In this document: piece after piece, positions 40,535 to 48,042 of the stretch | How the letters are laid out: each line of letters starts with the position of its first letter | Numbering within the stretch: position 1 is the stretch's first letter | Source of the DNA: JAJZAM01 sp027391075 | GTDB taxonomy: Bacteria > Actinomycetota > Acidimicrobiia > Acidimicrobiales > Palsa-688 | Direction of reading: 5' to 3' | Assembly: GCA_027391075.1 (NCBI GenBank) | Contig: DAHYHI010000102.1 | Span: forward strand, 1 to 64,000 | DNA: 64,000 nucleotides | Notes under the pieces: generated by a model | The model's database searches: none | What the model saw: only the letters and a program-made list of their open reading frames with translations | Told to the model about the DNA's origin: nothing | Made by a program: the position numbers and the translations under genes

Positions 40535-43500
40535 TTGAGCCCAGCCGTCACCGAGTTCGCCGCCCCGTCCGCCTGGCGAGAGCAGGCCAGGGCTTTCCTG
40601 CGCCCACACCGCTTCAAGCTGGTGGTCAGCCTGATCGCATCCGCCGTGTCGATGGGAGCGCTCGCAGCGATACCCGTCCTGCAGCGTTCGGTGATCGACG
40701 GCGACGTCGCCGGCCGCCGGGCCATCGGCGTAGCCCTTGTCGCCCTCATGGGAGTCGGGGTGCTCCGTTTCGCCACCTCCCTCCTACGTCGCTTTGTCGG
40801 AGGGCGAGTCAGCTTCGACGTACAGCTAGACGTCCGCAACGCCATCTACAAGCATTTGCTTGAGCTCGACATGTCCGTGCACGACGGGTTGCAAACCGGA
40901 CAGCTCGTTTCGAGAGCCAACAGCGACCTCGGGCTGATCCAACAGCTCCTCGCCTGGGGGCCGATGGTGTTTGGAAGCGTGCTCCAAGCTGTTATCTCCC
41001 TTGCGGTGATGGCGTTTCTCAACCTTCCGCTCTTCGCAGTGGCCTTGATTGTCCCAGTGGCCACGTTCCGCTCGGCCCGGTCCCTGCGCCACAGCGTCTT
41101 CCCTTCCAGCTGGGACGCTCAGAGCCAGGAGGCGGAGTTGACGAGCCTCGTAGAGGAGGCCACAAGCGGCGTCCGGGTAGTGAAGGCGTTCGGACGCGAG
41201 GCAGGAGAGGTGGAGCGCTACACCGCTGGAGCCACGAAGCTTTACTCGTCGCGGCTACGTAACATCCGCCTCCGCGCCCGTATGACGGCGGAGCTCCAGT
41301 CGATCCCCTCGATCGGCCAGTTCGGAGTGCTCGCACTTGGGGGTTGGTTCGCCTTGGACGGCCGGATCTCGATCGGCACTTTCGTGGCGTTCACAACCTA
41401 CATGACCCAGCTCGCTGCGCCAGCGAGGATGCTGGCAGGGATCTTGACGGTAGGTCAGCAGGCTAGGGCGGGGATCGAACGGGTAACAGAGATCCTCGAG
41501 CTTGAACCGAACATGGTCGAAAGTCCCGATGCCGTTCCGCTTGCTCGGGTAGCCGGCTCGGTCGACTTCGACTCGGTCGATGTCGTGTACGGCGAAGACG
41601 CCGGGCATCCTGTGCTCACCGGCGTAACACTCCACATAGACCCCGGCGAGGCGGTGGCGGTTATCGGGCCTTCCGGGTCCGGCAAGTCAAGCCTCTGCGC
41701 TCTCGTAGCGCGACTATACGACCCACGCTCGGGTACCGTTCGACTCGACGGAACCGACATCCGTACTGTGACTTTGCACTCGCTGCGCCGCCAGGTCGGC
41801 ATGGTCTTCGAAGACAGCTTTCTCTTCGGTTCGACGATAGCCGATAACGTCCGTTTCGGCCGTCCGGGGGCGACCGACGAGGAGGTTAGAGCCGTCTGTC
41901 AGATCGCCCAGGCGGCCAGTTTCATAGAAGCCCTTCCAAGCGGTTACCGCACCGTCGTGGGCGAGGGTGGTATCACCTTGTCGGGAGGGCAGCGCCAGCG
42001 CATCGCCCTGGCCCGGACTCTTCTAGGAGATCCGCAGGTCCTGGTCCTAGACGACGCTACTTCGGCCGTCGATCCCCACACCGAGTCGCTCATAATCAGC
42101 GCACTTCGTAACCTAGCGAACCGGCCGACGATAATCGTCACCTCCCAGAGGCCCTCAGTGCTGGGACTAGTCGACAGGGTCGCGATGCTCGAAGGCGGCC
42201 GCCTGATCGACGAGGGTAAACCGGCCGACCTCGCGGAGCGATCCGAGTGGATGAGAACGTTCATGGACCTTGGTGGCGACGGCGCCCACCCGGGCCGCCC
42301 ACAAGACCAATCCCCCTCCAAGGTCCCGGCGGGCACCCCACTTGGAACTCCAGGTCCGGTGCTCGCCCCGGCGGGGGCTTACGGTCGAGGCTCCCGGGGC
42401 GGGCACGGGGGAGGCGGCCAGGGCTGGATAGCCATGCTCGGCCAGCCACCTCCGGCGATGCGCGAGCGGATTGCTGGACTGCCACCGGCGAACGACCTAC
42501 CCAGAGTGGACGTTCAGGCTCAGGTTCAGGCCCGAGGAGCACTGCGCCTGCGTAGCTTCCTACTGCCTTGGAAGGGCGCCCTTGCCGCAAGCCTGGCGCT
42601 CGTGGCGATCGACGCTCTGAGCGGCCTCGTCAGCCCGCTACTGATACGTGCCGGCATCGATAGCGGAGTGGAAGCTCACTCCAAGGGCACCCTGATCCTG
42701 GTGGTGGCCGCCTTCTTGGTGGTGACTCTGATCGCATGGTGGGACCAGTGGGCGGAGACAGTCCAAACAGGCCGTACCGGGGAGTCGATACTGCTGGGCC
42801 TTCGGGTGCGCCTGTTCGCTGCGCTGCAACGCCTCGGCGTCGACTTCTACGAGTCGGAGATGACCGGCCGGATCGTCACCCGGGTTACTAACGATGTCCA
42901 AGCCCTCTCCCAACTCTTGCAGAACGGTCTCGTCAACGCTCTTGTCAGCTTCGCCAGCTTCGCCGGGATCGTGATAGTCCTCTTCGCAAGCGACGCAGAG
43001 CTTGCGTTAGTCGCAGTTTCGGTGATCCCGATCCTTGTGGCGGCGACAGTCATCTACCGGATCCGTTCGAGCCGGGCCTATGACCGCCAGCGCGACGCTG
43101 TAGCAGCCGTCAACGCTCACCTGCAGGAGAGCATCTCGGGTGTGCGGGTGGTGCAAGCCCTCGGACGTGAGGAGGCAGGTCTGCATACCTTCTCCCATAT
43201 CGGCGTCGGCTACCGTGACGCCAGCCTGGCAGCCCTCTCCGTGCAGGCTTCCTACATCGCCCTGTCGGATCTTCTGGCGTCGACATCCACCGTGCTCGTG
43301 CTGTGGGTAGGCTCCGGGCTCGTCGTCGACCACAAGCTCCCGATTGGCGCCCTGGTCGCTTTCCTGCTCTACGTGACTCAACTGTTCTCCCCAGTCCAGC
43401 AGCTAGCCCAAACCTTCGACTCCTACCAGAGGGCTCTCGCCGCAGCTCGCAAGATCAACTCGGTGCTAAGCGAGACGCCCTCGGTCGTCTCTCCCCTTGA

Positions 43501-44284
43501 GGGCTTGGACGCCTCGACCCTGCAGGGCAGCGTCACGCTGAGATCGGTCTCGTTTCGCTACCGGGGCACCAGGAGAAACGCCCTCACCGACGTCGACCTC
43601 GACGTTCCCGCAGGCCAGCACGTGGCCCTCGTCGGCGAGACCGGCGCGGGAAAGTCCACCCTGTTGAAGCTCATAGCCCGCTTCCACGACCCCACCCACG
43701 GGTCGCTGCTCGTGGACGGGACCGACGCCAGCGGCTTCGACTTGCGCTCCTACCGTTCGCGGCTCGGCTACGTACCCCAAGAGCCGTTTCTTTTCACCGC
43801 CTCAATTGCGGACAATGTCGCCTATGGCCGGCCCGACGCCACGCGTGACGAGATCGTCGAGGCCGCCCGCGCTGTCGGCGCGCACGCGATAATCGAAGCA
43901 CTCCCCGGCGGCTACGATCACGTAGTAGGCAAGCGGGGCAGGTCTCTGTCTGCGGGGGAACTGCAGCTGGTATGCCTGGCCAGAGCCCTCCTTGTGGATC
44001 CGGCGATCTTGCTCCTAGACGAGGCCACCTCCAACTTGGATCCCGCCGCCGAGGGGCTCGTCCAGACGGCGATGGAGACTGTCACCGAAGGAAGGACCAC
44101 CTTCGTGATCGCCCACCGCTTGTCAACGGCCCGCAGCATGGACCGTATCGTCGTTATCAGCTCCGGCAGAGTCACCGAGGACGGCACGCACGACGACCTT
44201 GTCGACGCGGGCGGGTGGTATCAGCGTTCTTGGGAGGCCACGCTCGCAGCGCAAGGGCCTCCCGCGACTGGGCGCCGCCCCTGA
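40535..44284 (+). CDS. Single-chain two-unit ABC exporter with asymmetric ATP sites
   Basis: This 1249-aa membrane protein has the order TMD1-NBD1-linker-TMD2-NBD2, equal to two fused half-exporters. NBD1 has Walker A GPSGSGKSS (near 379) and a good LSGGQ (near 481). Its Walker B ends VLDDATS (Asp in place of the catalytic Glu) and its switch reads TSQRPS, lacking the His. NBD2 has GETGAGKST (near 1034), LLLDEATS and AHRLST intact, but its signature is LSAGE. So one composite site is competent and the other degenerate, as in TmrAB-type exporters. A Gly/Pro-rich linker lies near 590-650. The start is TTG 40535; its ribosome binding site is weak. The substrate is unknown, perhaps a lipid or drug. 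Confidence 0.92.
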   Translation: MSPAVTEFAAPSAWREQARAFLRPHRFKLVVSLIASAVSMGALAAIPVLQRSVIDGDVAGRRAIGVALVALMGVGVLRFATSLLRRFVGGRVSFDVQLDVRNAIYKHLLELDMSVHDGLQTGQLVSRANSDLGLIQQLLAWGPMVFGSVLQAVISLAVMAFLNLPLFAVALIVPVATFRSARSLRHSVFPSSWDAQSQEAELTSLVEEATSGVRVVKAFGREAGEVERYTAGATKLYSSRLRNIRLRARMTAELQSIPSIGQFGVLALGGWFALDGRISIGTFVAFTTYMTQLAAPARMLAGILTVGQQARAGIERVTEILELEPNMVESPDAVPLARVAGSVDFDSVDVVYGEDAGHPVLTGVTLHIDPGEAVAVIGPSGSGKSSLCALVARLYDPRSGTVRLDGTDIRTVTLHSLRRQVGMVFEDSFLFGSTIADNVRFGRPGATDEEVRAVCQIAQAASFIEALPSGYRTVVGEGGITLSGGQRQRIALARTLLGDPQVLVLDDATSAVDPHTESLIISALRNLANRPTIIVTSQRPSVLGLVDRVAMLEGGRLIDEGKPADLAERSEWMRTFMDLGGDGAHPGRPQDQSPSKVPAGTPLGTPGPVLAPAGAYGRGSRGGHGGGGQGWIAMLGQPPPAMRERIAGLPPANDLPRVDVQAQVQARGALRLRSFLLPWKGALAASLALVAIDALSGLVSPLLIRAGIDSGVEAHSKGTLILVVAAFLVVTLIAWWDQWAETVQTGRTGESILLGLRVRLFAALQRLGVDFYESEMTGRIVTRVTNDVQALSQLLQNGLVNALVSFASFAGIVIVLFASDAELALVAVSVIPILVAATVIYRIRSSRAYDRQRDAVAAVNAHLQESISGVRVVQALGREEAGLHTFSHIGVGYRDASLAALSVQASYIALSDLLASTSTVLVLWVGSGLVVDHKLPIGALVAFLLYVTQLFSPVQQLAQTFDSYQRALAAARKINSVLSETPSVVSPLEGLDASTLQGSVTLRSVSFRYRGTRRNALTDVDLDVPAGQHVALVGETGAGKSTLLKLIARFHDPTHGSLLVDGTDASGFDLRSYRSRLGYVPQEPFLFTASIADNVAYGRPDATRDEIVEAARAVGAHAIIEALPGGYDHVVGKRGRSLSAGELQLVCLARALLVDPAILLLDEATSNLDPAAEGLVQTAMETVTEGRTTFVIAHRLSTARSMDRIVVISSGRVTEDGTHDDLVDAGGWYQRSWEATLAAQGPPATGRRP

Positions 44285-44304
44285 CTGGGTCTCGTCTCGT
44301 TCCC

Positions 44305-46437
44305 TCAGCTGACCGGGTCGCCCGAGGTCGTCGCGATGGGCTCCTTTTCCCCTACCCCTTTGACGAGCAGGCGTAGTTGCTCCACGCTTCTCGGGCTGGT
44401 GAGTGAGCTCACCACGTCACCTTCGGCGAAGGTCGTCGATCCCGTCGCGAAAAGCAGGTCGTTACCCCGCTGCACCGTGATGACCACGCAGCCAGTTGGC
44501 AGGCCTGCGCTTCTGATCGGCGTGCCGACCAGCTTTGATCGTGGGCCGATGCGCTCTTCGACCGCCACGGCGTTCGACGTTATCTGGGCGATCTTGCCGA
44601 TGTTGGTGTCGAGCGACTGCCTGTAGGCGCGCACGATGTCGCTGATCGCTAGGATCCCGGCGACTTCGCGGTTCTTGCCCGTAACAGTAACCCAGTGTCC
44701 TCCGGCTTGGACCAGCGCTTCGAGACCGACGTCGAGCGTGGCGTCGACCGACACCGTGGTCGCGGTCGAGTCCGCAAGGTCCCCTACCCGTCGGCTCGTA
44801 GCGCCCTCATCGAGGACGGAGAGGGCCTCAACTTCGACAGTGCCTGCGTAGCTGCCATTCTCGTCCACGACCGGAGCCCCCGGCACCGCAGCGTTGCGAA
44901 CCAGTGTGATCGCTTCGTGGACGGTCATCACATCGGTGAGGACCACCCTCGGCGAGTTGACCACTTCTGACACGCGGAGAGTCGCGAGAAGCGGAAGGCC
45001 GAACTGCAACCTGCTCACCGCCGAATCAGCGCGGGTCCTCAACTGGGAGCGGTAGATGCTGTCGTCGGCGCGCCCGACAATAAACCAGGCTATGGCTATG
45101 GCGATCATCGCCGGGCCGAGAAGGGCGATGCTTCCTGTCATCTGGGCGACCATCAGCATCACCGCGATGGGCGCCCGTGAGATGCCGCCGAAGACTGCCA
45201 TCATCCCTACGATCACGAACGGCGCCGGGTCGTGGCCTACACCCGGGGCGATCGGTTCGAGGACACGCCACACAGCCAGACCAGTGAAAGCGCCGATGAC
45301 CATTCCGGGACCGAACACCCCGCCGGACCCGCCGGTTCCGATGGACAAACCCGTGGCGAGGATGCGGGCGAGAGGCAACGCCAAGATGATGAGGATGGGC
45401 GTGTGGATCATCTCGGCGCTGAGACCTTTTTGAACCCAGCCGTATCCAGTGCCGACAACTTCCGGCAACCCCAAAGCGATTAGACCGACCATCAAAGCGC
45501 CGAGAGCGGGACGCAGCTTCTTGGAGAAAGGCAGGCGGTGCGACAGGTCGACAATCCCGTAGAACGACTTCGAGTACAAAAGCCCGAGCCCGCCGGCTAG
45601 GACGCCGATAATCGCGAACCAAAGCAGCTGGATCGGCTGGTGGAAGTGGTAGCCGCCCGGTATGGCGAACAGAGGCTGATATCCGAAGAACGCTCCGAAC
45701 ACGGCGTAGGCGATGATCGACGCGAAAACGCCGGGCAGCAAGGCTTCGAACTCGAAGTCGTCGCGATAGACGATGTCGGCGGCGAGGACCGCCCCGCCGA
45801 GCGGGGCGCTGAAGATAGCCCCGATCCCCGACCCGATACCTACAGACACGGCGATTCGGCCATCCTCGGGCGACAAGTCGAGGATCCGTGCGAGCAAAGA
45901 ACCGAACCCGGCGCTTATCTGCGCCGTCGGGCCCTCCCGGCCACCTGAACCGCCGGACCCGATAGTGAGAGCCGACGCGACGATCTTCACCACGACGGCC
46001 CTCAGGCGGATGCCGCGGGGGTTGTGGTGCACGGCGTCGATGGCAGCGTCGGTCCCGTGGCCTTCGGCCTCGGGAGCCCACGTGAAGACCAAGAAACCCG
46101 ACAGGAGCGCCCCGAGGACTACAACTAGGGGTATCGCCCACGCCCTCGCGTAGTGAGCGGATCCGGCGGCGTTACCCTCGCCGGCTGGGGTCGGAACTTT
46201 GTAGCCGGCGAGAAAGCCTAGGAAGAAGTGCGTCGAGACGCTAAGAGCCTCGTAGAACACGACCGCCCCGAGTCCGGCTATGACGCCGATCACCGACGCG
46301 AGGATCAGCCATTTCGGCAGGTACGACATCGAGTTGATGCGGCTTCCCAACGCTCCGCCCGCCCGGCGCCACCCCGGCCTTGCTAGCAGGACACCTAGGC
46401 GTGAAGGAGACGGCGGACCATCTTTCGGCTGGGGCAT
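44305..46437 (-). CDS. ClC chloride channel/transporter with CBS and TrkA-C domains
   Basis: This 710-aa protein starts at ATG 46437, one base after the stop of the tetR gene. The ClC core (residues about 40-470) has the selectivity motifs GSGGSGGREGPTAQ, with the gating Glu in REGP, GSGIGAIFSAPLGGAVLA and GTGGSGGVFGPGM. A pair of CBS domains follows (about 505-625), then a TrkA-C-like domain (near 630-700: GTPIRSAGLPTGCVV, TTFAEGDVV), which binds regulatory ligands. It probably exchanges Cl- or another anion for protons. Coupling to a TetR regulator suggests induction by a small molecule. The longer frame lies inside tetR. Confidence 0.9.
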   Translation of the reverse strand: MPQPKDGPPSPSRLGVLLARPGWRRAGGALGSRINSMSYLPKWLILASVIGVIAGLGAVVFYEALSVSTHFFLGFLAGYKVPTPAGEGNAAGSAHYARAWAIPLVVVLGALLSGFLVFTWAPEAEGHGTDAAIDAVHHNPRGIRLRAVVVKIVASALTIGSGGSGGREGPTAQISAGFGSLLARILDLSPEDGRIAVSVGIGSGIGAIFSAPLGGAVLAADIVYRDDFEFEALLPGVFASIIAYAVFGAFFGYQPLFAIPGGYHFHQPIQLLWFAIIGVLAGGLGLLYSKSFYGIVDLSHRLPFSKKLRPALGALMVGLIALGLPEVVGTGYGWVQKGLSAEMIHTPILIILALPLARILATGLSIGTGGSGGVFGPGMVIGAFTGLAVWRVLEPIAPGVGHDPAPFVIVGMMAVFGGISRAPIAVMLMVAQMTGSIALLGPAMIAIAIAWFIVGRADDSIYRSQLRTRADSAVSRLQFGLPLLATLRVSEVVNSPRVVLTDVMTVHEAITLVRNAAVPGAPVVDENGSYAGTVEVEALSVLDEGATSRRVGDLADSTATTVSVDATLDVGLEALVQAGGHWVTVTGKNREVAGILAISDIVRAYRQSLDTNIGKIAQITSNAVAVEERIGPRSKLVGTPIRSAGLPTGCVVITVQRGNDLLFATGSTTFAEGDVVSSLTSPRSVEQLRLLVKGVGEKEPIATTSGDPVS

Positions 46438-46438
46438 G

Positions 46439-47134
46439 TCAGCGTTGCCCAGCGTTCGAGGCTTTTGACAAGCGGCCAGCGCTTTTTTCAGCTGCCTGGG
46501 AGACGCCGTCCAGCAGGTATACGAGACCTTCACCGAACTGGCGGGGCGACGAGAACGACGCGAGACGCCCAGCCAGGTCACCCGCCAACGGTTCGCTACC
46601 GACGCTGCGCGACCGGGAGGCTTCGAACGCGGCGAAACCGATGGTGTAGGTGTGGATGGCCCCGTAGGCGCTCAAAGCCGCCTCGTTACCGAGGCCGGCT
46701 CGGCCCAAGACGCCCAGCATTGCTTCCATGCGCTCCAGCGCCACCTTGGAGACGACCGGGTGGACCAGGTAGACACGCAAAGCAGCCGGCTCCCGGACCA
46801 GAAAACGCCGCAAGTTGTCGGCGGCCTCGGCTATCCACGCCCTCCACTCGTCCTCTGAGGCAGCCGGTCGCCACACCTCGTCGAGCAGAGCGTCGACGAC
46901 CTCGTCGAGAAGGTCATCCTTGTCTCTCACATAGCGGTAAAGCGACATCGGGGACACTCCGATTTGCGCAGCGAGGCTTCGTATCGTCATCGTCTCGTAT
47001 CCGCCGCCCCTGACCGCTTTCGTGGCCGCAGCGACGATCTGGCTGCGAGAAAGTGTCCCCCACTGTGCCCTCGAGTTAGCAGGGACCTCCGTCTTGGCGC
47101 GCGCCGCTGGCATGGACCTGTCTTTCGTACCCAC
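46439..47134 (-). CDS. TetR family regulator next to ClC gene
   Basis: This 231-aa protein starts at GTG 47134, which is 6 nt after a TAGATT box (leaderless); GTG 47140 is possible. The TetR HTH is RSQIVAAATKAVRGGGYETM followed by RSLAAQIGVSPMSLYRYVRDK near residues 25-70. The rest is helical, resembling the TetR_C ligand domain. A perfect 14-bp palindrome lies upstream, overlapping both its own promoter and that of a divergent small gene. The ClC gene follows one base after its stop, so regulator and channel form an operon likely to be autorepressed. Confidence 0.88.
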   Translation of the reverse strand: MGTKDRSMPAARAKTEVPANSRAQWGTLSRSQIVAAATKAVRGGGYETMTIRSLAAQIGVSPMSLYRYVRDKDDLLDEVVDALLDEVWRPAASEDEWRAWIAEAADNLRRFLVREPAALRVYLVHPVVSKVALERMEAMLGVLGRAGLGNEAALSAYGAIHTYTIGFAAFEASRSRSVGSEPLAGDLAGRLASFSSPRQFGEGLVYLLDGVSQAAEKSAGRLSKASNAGQR

Positions 47135-47140
47135 GCTCAC

Positions 47141-47146
47141 AATCTA
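47141..47146 (-). promoter_or_regulatory. Leaderless -10 box, tetR-clc operon
   Basis: TAGATT on the minus strand ends 6 bases before GTG 47134. Confidence 0.5.
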
Positions 47147-47153
47147 GCACATG

Positions 47154-47183
47154 TTGCGTACACGTACGCGTGCCTGGTACAAT
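47154..47183 (+). promoter_or_regulatory. Promoter of small zinc-ribbon membrane protein gene
   Basis: TTGCGT (47154-47159), an 18-base spacer and TACAAT (47178-47183) form a rightward promoter. Its -35 end overlaps the TetR palindrome. Confidence 0.5.
47156..47169. promoter_or_regulatory. GCGTAC-AC-GTACGC palindrome, probable TetR operator
   Basis: A perfect 6-bp inverted repeat with a 2-base centre sits between the two divergent promoters, overlapping the rightward -35 box and lying just upstream of the leftward -10 box. A TetR dimer bound here could repress both directions. Confidence 0.6.
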
Positions 47184-47238
47184 GATTTGTGTTCCAAACT
47201 TCGCTTGGTCGTGAGCGTCGCTGGAAGTGGAGGTGAAC

Positions 47239-47484
47239 ATGCTGTATTGGGGTCTTGACGTAATAGCCGCATTGATACTGGCATCGTTGCTGGCGTTCGC
47301 CGCCTATGCCTTAGGGGTAGGCCTGCTCGGGATTGCGAGCGGCGAGCGATTCGTGAGATGCCCGAAGTGCCACCGCTTCGGCGTCACGGCCGACGGTCTA
47401 CTCCACCCTCATGGATGCCCCCCTGGGCTCGGTGCCAGCTTGTTGCACGCCCGCCCGCACGGCATCCACCTGCGCCACCACTAA
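47239..47484 (+). CDS. Small membrane protein with zinc-ribbon-like Cys/His cluster
   Basis: This 81-aa protein starts at ATG 47239 with GGAGG five bases upstream. One transmembrane helix (VIAALILASLLAFAAYALGV) is followed by a cytoplasmic or external tail with CPKCHRF, HPHGCP and several more His. The CxxC plus Cys/His spacing suggests a metal site, but it is shorter than a classic zinc ribbon. I do not recognise the family. The gene is divergent from tetR-clc and its promoter overlaps the shared palindrome, so it may be controlled by the same TetR protein. Confidence 0.6.
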   Translation: MLYWGLDVIAALILASLLAFAAYALGVGLLGIASGERFVRCPKCHRFGVTADGLLHPHGCPPGLGASLLHARPHGIHLRHH

Positions 47485-47509
47485 GCCACGCCACTCGGCG
47501 GATCCGACG

Positions 47510-47585
47510 TGGCAGCCCCAACGGGATTCGAACCCGTGCCTCCACCTTGAGAGGGTGGTGTCCTAGGCCACTAGACGATGGGGCC
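47510..47585 (-). tRNA. trnE: tRNA-Glu (anticodon CTC)
   Basis: On the minus strand the acceptor is GGCCCCA/TGGGGCT, the anticodon loop CTCTCAA and the T-loop TTCGAAT. The discriminator base is G, and CCA is encoded at 47512-47510. The D-arm and variable loop are normal. Confidence 0.94.
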
Positions 47586-47696
47586 GTGCGTGACGCGGCT
47601 TAGCACTATAGCCGAGTTGATGGATGCACCCGCAAGGCTGCTCTACCTCACAGCTCGAGTAAACGGCCTGTGACGGCGAATGGACGGAGGCGAGTC

Positions 47697-48011
47697 TCAA
47701 TCCGACGCTGGCAGCGGCTTCGCATCCTTCAACGCTAGGGGCACCCCGTCGACACACAAAGTCCCAGCGCCGGCCTTAGTCGCGAGAACCTCTAGGCCGC
47801 TGTCGTGCTCGAAGCGCTTTCCTATCGCCGTCCCGCCAGCGAAAGCACCGTCGAGGCTGACGTCGGCCGGCTTGGCTGTTCCCGCAGGGAGCATCGGATG
47901 GCCGCCGCATTCGAGCGTCAGGCCGCCCGAACCGGCCGCCTTCACGACTATCACCTCGGTGTCGTCGACAGCACTAACCCACCGGGAACCCGCCTTGAGA
48001 TCTTGGGACAT
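47697..48011 (-). CDS. Conserved small protein, function unknown
   Basis: This 104-aa protein starts at ATG 48011, with AGGAG seven bases upstream. The visible pattern is AGSRWVSAVDDTEVIVV, then LTLECGGHPMLP, and FEHDSGLEVLATKAGAG near the end. It appears to be a small beta-rich domain. I recall similar proteins next to acyl-CoA ligase genes in actinobacteria but cannot name a domain. The single Cys and His of ECGGHPM might bind a metal; this is speculative. It follows the beta-galactosidase gene on the same strand, 31 bases from that gene's stop. Confidence 0.6.
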   Translation of the reverse strand: MSQDLKAGSRWVSAVDDTEVIVVKAAGSGGLTLECGGHPMLPAGTAKPADVSLDGAFAGGTAIGKRFEHDSGLEVLATKAGAGTLCVDGVPLALKDAKPLPASD

Positions 48012-48042
48012 CACAATGCTCCTATCTTGTCGTCTCTAGCCG

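Noticed and set aside
45026..46141. 371-codon minus-strand frame inside the ClC gene
   Set aside because: It is an Arg-rich shadow frame of a well-supported ClC protein.
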